DNA of 64,000 nucleotides, taken from the NCBI GenBank assembly GCA_963693365.1, contig CAVNZM010000011.1:558001-622000 (forward strand), given 5' to 3'. The notes beneath the pieces are model-generated. The model made no database searches and was not told the origin of the DNA. It saw only the letters and a list, made by a program, of their open reading frames with translations. Each line of letters starts with the position of its first letter. Position 1 is the first letter of the stretch. A program made the translations under genes and the position numbers. Shown here piece by piece: positions 58,307 through 64,000 of the stretch. The DNA is from Amoebidium appalachense. Lineage: Eukaryota; Ichthyosporea.

Positions 58307-59341
58307 CTTGGGGGGAAATCACCATACGCCCATTTCCAGAAGGACACTGCACCACCTGCAAGCAATTGAAAACTGTCAGCATGTGTGTTTGTTTTGCACA
58401 TTCAGTGTGTGTGTGTGTGTTGAGTGTATGTACATGTGTGCAGCATGTGTATGTGTGTGTGTATGTGTGTGTGATTGTGCTTGTGCGGAGTGTGCGTGTG
58501 TGCACGTGTGTGGGTTGTGTGCTTGTCATTGTGTGTGTATGTGGGTGGGTTTGTGTGTGTATGTACACGTGTGCAGATGCTTTTGCCTATAAAGAACGTG
58601 CGCGTTATGTGCGTGCCAGCAGACAAGTGTGTGAGCAAGCTTTGCTTGCACGTGTTTATGACTTGTCAACATTCAAGTGTGTGCGTTTGTGTGCGCACGT
58701 GTGTGTTTGTGTGTGTGTGTTTGTGTTTGTGGGTGTGGGCGTGCGATGTGTGTCTGTGCTTTTCTTTTTGGTTTGTGGTGTTTGTGGTATTCTGTTGGTG
58801 CTTATGCTTGCCCATGTGTACGCGTGTCATGCACGTTTGTGTATGATTGTGCATGCGTGTGTGTATGAGTGTGCATGTGTGTGTGTCTGTGTGTGTCACG
58901 GTGTGTGTATGAGTGTGTGTGTGTGAACGAGCGTGTGCACGTGTGCGGATCTGGTTGCCTGCACGTGTGTGTATGTGTGCATGGTGTGCATGTGCACGTG
59001 TAAATGTTTGCCCATGTGCGCACGTTTCAGTCATGCACGTGTGTGTATGTGTGTGAAGGCGTGTGTGTCTCTTTGTGTGTGTATGCGTGCGTGTGTATGT
59101 GTGTGTGTAGTGCATGTGCACGTGTGAATGTTTGCCCATGTGCGCGCATTTCAGTCATGCACGTGTGTGTATGTGTGTCCAGGCGTGTGTGTCTCTTTGT
59201 GTGTGTATGTAACTGTGTGTGCGCGCGTGTGCACGTGTGCGGATCTGGGTGCCTGCACGTGCGTGTGTGTGTGCATGTGTTCATGTGTGCAAGTGCCACG
59301 TGTGCGTGTGCGTGTGTGTGTGGGTGTGTGGGTGTGTGTGT

Positions 59342-59387
<46 letters not shown>

Positions 59388-59400
59388 TGCGTCACGTGTG
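57680..59400. repeat. Degenerate GT-rich array
   Basis: About 1.7 kb is dominated by GTGTGTGC/GTGCACGTG variants with two breaks (a G run at 58051-58110 and unique DNA at 58110-58400). Long Cys/Val and His/Thr frames here are repeat products. Confidence 0.9.
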
Positions 59401-59862
59401 CAGGTATATGTGTAAGTGTGCTTGTGAGTGTGTTTGCGGGTGTCTGTACAAATCCGACGTTTCATGCAGGAAGGAAAACCCAAAACCGCAGAATTTCTAA
59501 CGCTTCATGGGGACACAAGCAATTACACACCTGAAATCCAAAAGAAGCGGCGGTGTTGGGTGTCACATTGACACAAGTCATGTTGCCAGCCTGATCGGAC
59601 ACATCTGAAGCAACCTGAGCTCGGAGAACAAAAAAGGCTCCCTGGTTCACATAAAAACGTGACACGAGCACACACAGGCAGGTAGATAATAAAACGACGG
59701 CATACATTGGCTTCTACTTAAACAGACTAAGCCTTGATGCTCATTGGACCAGGCATGTACCTGTGGTGCTGCAGAAGGTGCAGCCAGCAGCAGCACAAAG
59801 AGCACGAGCGAGAAGACCACGCCCAACGCCTTACGCGGTGTTCCTTTCAAAAAACCTCCCAT
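58307..59862 (-). CDS. Unidentified membrane or secreted protein, 5' exons only
   Basis: Three exons join in phase: 59862-59761, 59641-59531 and 58355-58307. The start reads [20 protein letters not shown] and continues as a basic N-terminus plus one strong hydrophobic segment (to about residue 30). That fits a signal peptide or signal anchor. The next exon encodes a soluble segment with an NMTC site and a [14 protein letters not shown] stretch. The third ([16 protein letters not shown]) ends in phase 1, so the gene continues leftward and no stop was found. The second intron (about 1.2 kb) is filled with degenerate GT repeats, including a partial duplication around 58989 and 59114. I recognise no family. 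The first two exons are well supported by splice sites; the third is tentative. Confidence 0.45.
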
Positions 59863-60930
59863 TGCCCTTCTATTTGTATCCGCAGTACCGTAGGTCGACC
59901 ACTGGCACTATGCAAAAACAAAACGTTTTCTTCTTTTGCGCTCCGATGTCTGATCAGGCTCCAAACATCATGATCACGGAAACGGTATTTTTACCGCGCT
60001 TATGCTGTTCTTTGCCAGGTATTAGCGCTAAACCGGAAATTTCGATTCGCAAATCAAAGTACACTCAAATACATTTAAAATTTAAAGCCCCAACGAAATA
60101 TTGTTCGACACCATATTTACCTAAATTACAGATTTAATATAAACTAAACGATTCCCGATTTCGCTGACAGGATAACAATTACTATCTAGTTGCCGTGCGC
60201 CTGGAAGCGAATCCAATGCGTTATCTCTCATTCCATTGACCCAGGAGCCAATCCAATCGAGTTTTTGAAAGTGATTTGTGTCCACCTTCCCCCGCCCAAA
60301 AAACGTTACCGGTGACCACCCTCCCCCTTCCAACCCTGTGTGAAATGGGCACCGTATGCAGAATAGAAAGGGCCTCTGGCCCCAACTAATTGATGAGTAA
60401 CATTCTTGTGAGATGAGTAACTTTCTTCACACCTCGCTACCCCTTCACGATCGCTCATAAAACATCATAATAATAGAATTAAACACCCTAAAAAAATTAC
60501 ATGCGCGTATTTATCCTTATAAGAGGTAATTTTTTTACTAAATAATATAAGCCTTTGGATGCAAGCGGAAAAAATCTGAGCGCCGCAAACAGTGAGTAAC
60601 ATTAAATGTTACTCATTAAAAACCATGGGGGCTAGACAAGTGATTGCAAGTTTGAAGATTTAGAGGCAGTCTACATTTAGAAATAATACATACCACATAC
60701 ATTATATCAATCATTTGCAGCTTTATTGTGACAGTCATAGTACATGCATGCAATGTGTATCAGAGCATGCACGCACATTCGCACGAATGTCTAATTAGAC
60801 ATATACATGCACATGCAGGCATGCAGTTCATATATATATAGCATAATAATGAAAAACCAGCCTTCAAATCATAACACAAATTGCATGCAAGCTTGTCATG
60901 ACATGTAGGACGACAGTGTGACAATGGTGC

Positions 60931-60962
<32 letters not shown>

Positions 60963-61379
60963 TTTTTTTTTTTTTTCGAAGTGTAAAAAATACGTAGGTT
61001 GGCATATATAAGTTTCGGTGTTAAATGCCGTAATACATATACCGCTCTAGTACGGCCGCGGGTGATAGGATGGTATGTACTACCACCGAATTGATTACCA
61101 AAACATCATACTTGAAAATTTGGCGGGCGGCGTATTATTACCGTAACAGCATTGGATAATCGGCCGATTATTAATCCTAAGGTAATACTAATATTACGGT
61201 ATTATTGAAAACGGTAATATTACTGACCTTATTGCGCAATAATAGCCCCGGCTTCCTGTAAAAAACTGTACACATGAACTGTACATGTTTACTAAAGAAT
61301 GTGATGTACTAGCACACGCTTCGTGCTTTGTCACGAATATCACACCCACCCGGCCAACAACAACAACAACAACAACAAC

Positions 61380-61451
<72 letters not shown>

Positions 61452-62344
61452 AAAAAAAAAAAAAAAAGGAAAGAAGGAAAGAACAGAAAATAGAAGTGAA
61501 AGCCAGTAAACCGTACAACCGCAATGTAAAAAACCCTCTATGCCCGGCAGGAACACCACCTCAAAAAACCCCCTGCCACTCATTAATAAAATAAGAAATC
61601 TAATTGGAGAACAGGTATACGCGTAAAGCTACTTTTCTTATTTTTTCCCGATTTCGGTAAAGCTACTTTTCTTATTCGTGGAATTCTTATTCGCGGACGC
61701 CGTCTGTAGCTGGCCGGGGCAGAACAGGGGACTCTTGGCAGCTCCATGCAGGCCTCCTTCAGTGGGCACAGCGTGACAGCAGGTGACTGATGGGCACTGG
61801 GTGCCACGTGACCACGGTACACCCGGCACAGTCGCAAAGGCCACGTGCAATGATTGGCTTTTCACGCACCACTTCAATTTCATTGGGTTAAAAATATCAA
61901 GAATTACCAAAAACAGCTAGAATTACATAATTTCGATTGGTATGTATGAGTTTTCAATTAGTCTACATTGATGCCTACTCCTCAGACTCGCATTTCCTAG
62001 CTGCGTTTCCTATAACTCAGTGATGTCATAGGTGGTCGCCTGAATGAGACTTTCCCGATCACCGTTTGCTGTACATGTACCACGGGACTTGCACGTGTAC
62101 ACAACTGTGAAGTGTAAGTATTCTGAAGTCAACCTGTAACAGCTGAACACAGTGACTTTTTAGCCTAGCACCCTACGTATACCGGGGTATAGCTCAGGGT
62201 AGGCAAAGCGAAGGCGTAGGCGCTAGACCCGAGGTATAAGCGTGCAAGTTCAGGCCGTAGGAATACACGTTTTGTGTAGCACCTGCCATCGCAGCACACC
62301 CGGTAGACAAAACATGCGCACATAGGCGCCTCACACGCTCCACT
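59863..62344. other. Intergenic region upstream of HEATR1
   Basis: No exon was recognised. Features are GATGAGTAAC motifs (60392, 60412) with a 23-nt palindrome (60593-60615), C then T runs (60933-60976), a cluster of ACGGTAATATTAC motifs (61170-61225), and C then A runs (61381-61467). A 25-nt duplication (AAAGCTACTTTTCTTATT, at 61625 and 61660) is also present. Two divergent promoters should lie here. Confidence 0.55.
61381..61467. repeat. Poly-C (about 60) followed by poly-A (about 26)
   Basis: The C run is preceded by an AAC trinucleotide repeat (about 61357-61380) and followed at once by an A run. The same C-then-A order occurs at 26000-26050 and 29879-29918. Confidence 0.95.
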
Positions 62345-62891
62345 ATGTCGTCGCTAGCAGACCAATTGAAGAAGCTTGCCGCCCGGCCGCAGTTCCGCGG
62401 CGGCAAGGAGCGGCCGTCGCTGCTGTTTGAGGGGCGGCAGGCGGCCGAGCTTGACCTGGACACGGTCTATGAGCTGGCAGTCAACGGCCTGGCCGAGCTA
62501 CGCACCCACAAGTATGCCTCTCATTACCTTCGAAATTCCTTTATACAACTTCCAGCCACACGCACATCTCCGAGTTGCGTGTTAAAATAATGATCACTTT
62601 CCTCCTCCCACGGCTCAACTGGGAAGCATCACCCCCCATCCCACCCCCAACCCCAACCTCCCTTCTCACCGTGGCTGCCTCCCTACCATAGCACTTTTCT
62701 CCTCTCCCTCTTCCCGTCGTCTCTAACAGTAAAGTTCTCTGTTCCCCCTCTCACTGCTTCTGGCATGCTGCCCAGTGTCCTTCTTTTCTCTTGCCATTCA
62801 CTTCCGCACTGCCCTTGCACTGACTTGCTACAAGCACTTAGACGCTCGCAGCACACTGCCTCCCCTACACTGCCTCCCTCATTCTCCCCCC

Positions 62892-62933
<42 letters not shown>

Positions 62934-63080
62934 CTTCCTGCCCCCCTTTTGCAAGTCTCGTACATGGATGGCCGCCTGCAACTGGCTCGTCGTTGTGTTT
63001 CAAAAGCGGCGCAGCCCCCTCCCCCTCCCCCCACGTTCTCCCCGTTCCCCCCTCCCCCCCCCCCTCCCCCCCCCCCCCCC

Positions 63081-63112
<32 letters not shown>

Positions 63113-64000
63113 CCCCCGGCCCCTCGGGCCCCACCCCACTTCCCTTCTTTCCTCCGCCTTTCCGCCTGCCCGCCTGTTACTTCCTTGGCTCCTCGTTCCA
63201 CAAGTGACTTCTGAGGCAATCTTACTCCCCCCTCCCCCCCCCCTCCCCCCGCCCCCTCCTCACCTTCGCCCCTTTGGCTCCAACACGACCACCCCATACA
63301 AACATACCCACCCAGACTGTACTGTCTTCAGCTCGAAACGTACACCTATTCATCATCCTTTCTCCTCACACAGTGAAGCGTTTGAGCAGTATGAAGACAG
63401 CCTGTTTTCGCTGCGGCACAAGGGCACAGAGAGACTGCAGCTCACGGCAGCAGAAAACAAAGACCTGAGCGAGCAGATAGCAAACTACTGCCGCCTCCTG
63501 TCGCCGTATTTCCTGCTGAAGGCAGCACAGAAGACCGTGGAATATCTGATTAGGCGCTTCAGGGTGGAGGTGTGTATGTTTGTACCTTTGCACTTGTGTG
63601 TGCGTGTGTTTGTGTGTGTGTGTGTGTGTACGGGCGATGCAGTGTGTGTGCTTGCAGGTGTGCATGCATGGTTGGTTCCTGTGTGCCCTAGTGTGTTCCT
63701 GCGCGCTTGTGTGTATGCATGCGCTTGTGTGGATGAGCACATGTGGGGTTTGTGGAGGGGGTGCGGGAAGGGCGGGGGGGGGGGGGTGGGGGGGGGGGGG
63801 GGGGGGGTGGCGACGCAAAAGGTCTGCCAAATGGATGGCTTGGTTGTTGTGTGTACGGAGGCTTGTGTTCGTCACGGTCTCTTCTATTTGTCCCCCTCCC
63901 CCCCTCCCCCCTCCCCCCCTTCTTTTTGAAGGGGGTAGAGGGGGGGGATTTTACATCCTTCTTTCCACTTGTAGCAGCCGCTCTCCCCCTCCCCACGTCC
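62345..64000 (+). CDS. HEATR1: HEATR1 / UTP10, small-subunit processome protein, N-terminal exons
   Basis: HEATR1 (yeast Utp10) is a very large HEAT-repeat protein of the t-UTP/UTP-A complex, which binds pre-rRNA early in 40S subunit assembly in the nucleolus. Exon 1 is 62345-62511 and starts MSSLADQLKKLAARPQFRGG; it ends in phase 2. The next exon is 63374-63569 and contains RLLSPYFLLKAAQKTVEYLIRRFRVE, matching from memory the family's LSPYFLLKPAQKCLEWLIHRF near residue 100. The SLLF and AAELDLDTVYELAVNGLAEL segments also match the family N-terminus. Only about 120 of some 2,000 residues are in the window, and the rest lies past the right edge. The first intron (862 nt) holds C runs at 62896-62932 and 63057-63112. 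Confidence 0.85.
62896..63112. repeat. Poly-C tracts in HEATR1 intron 1
   Basis: C runs of about 37 nt (62896-62932) and about 50 nt with breaks (63057-63112). The opposite type, a G run, lies in the next intron at 63773-63808. Confidence 0.9.

Noticed and set aside
57657-59390. Cys/Val-rich and His/Thr-rich frames of 100-310 codons
   Set aside because: Products of the GT/CA array, with no domain and no biased codon pattern.
62185-62265. TATAGCTCAGGGTAGGC resembling a tRNA A box
   Set aside because: No T-loop or B box follows at tRNA distance, and no cloverleaf can be drawn.

Overview
This window is nuclear DNA from an intron-rich eukaryote, most likely a single-celled protist. Ten protein genes can be traced, and nearly all are split by GT-AG introns whose phases can be matched by hand. 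Exons are moderately GC-rich. Introns and spacers are full of microsatellites (CA/GT, CT/GA, AAT) and G or C homopolymers of 15 to 60 nt. The gene set (TFIIH p62, HEATR1/UTP10, HROB, ABCG transporters, F-box/ankyrin, WD40) is broadly eukaryotic. I could not fix the lineage from sequence alone, and I saw no prokaryotic, organellar or viral gene.

Layout, left to right. (1) 1.3-3.5 kb, plus: C-terminal exons of a TFIIH p62 (GTF2H1/TFB1) gene whose 5' part is upstream or unrecognised. (2) 5.3-11.0 kb, minus: a secreted, mucin-like protein with ricin-type beta-trefoil repeats, including a 10-nt micro-exon. (3) 11-14.3 kb: gene-poor, with a CT satellite of about 0.9 kb. (4) 14.3-15.4 kb, plus: a secreted cysteine-rich PAN/apple-like protein. 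(5) 17.7-20.9 kb, minus: a complete F-box protein with about 15 ankyrin repeats. (6) 21-25.4 kb: gene-poor and AT-rich. (7) 25.4-29.6 kb, plus: a four-exon WD40 protein. (8) 31.0-37.6 kb (minus) and 39.1-47.8 kb (plus): two complete ABCG half-transporters, head to head around a 1.46-kb spacer. (9) 48.8-54.1 kb, minus: an HROB (MCM8IP) orthologue. (10) 58.3-59.9 kb, minus: the 5' exons of an unidentified membrane or secreted protein. (11) From 62.3 kb to the window end, plus: the N-terminal exons of HEATR1/UTP10.

The genes are not an operon or a cluster with one theme. They cover transcription/repair (p62), homologous recombination (HROB), ribosome biogenesis (HEATR1), ubiquitin targeting (F-box/ankyrin), transport (ABCG pair) and surface or secreted recognition (lectin and PAN-like proteins). 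The only clear evolutionary pair is the two ABCG genes, which share intron positions and an unusual ABC signature.

The most unusual features of the DNA are the density of G/C homopolymers and the repeated presence of short, near-perfect tandem duplications (50-110 bp) inside introns, one of which copies the start of an exon. Exon coordinates below were worked out by eye from splice consensus and reading-frame phase. Errors of a few bases are possible, mainly next to homopolymers.
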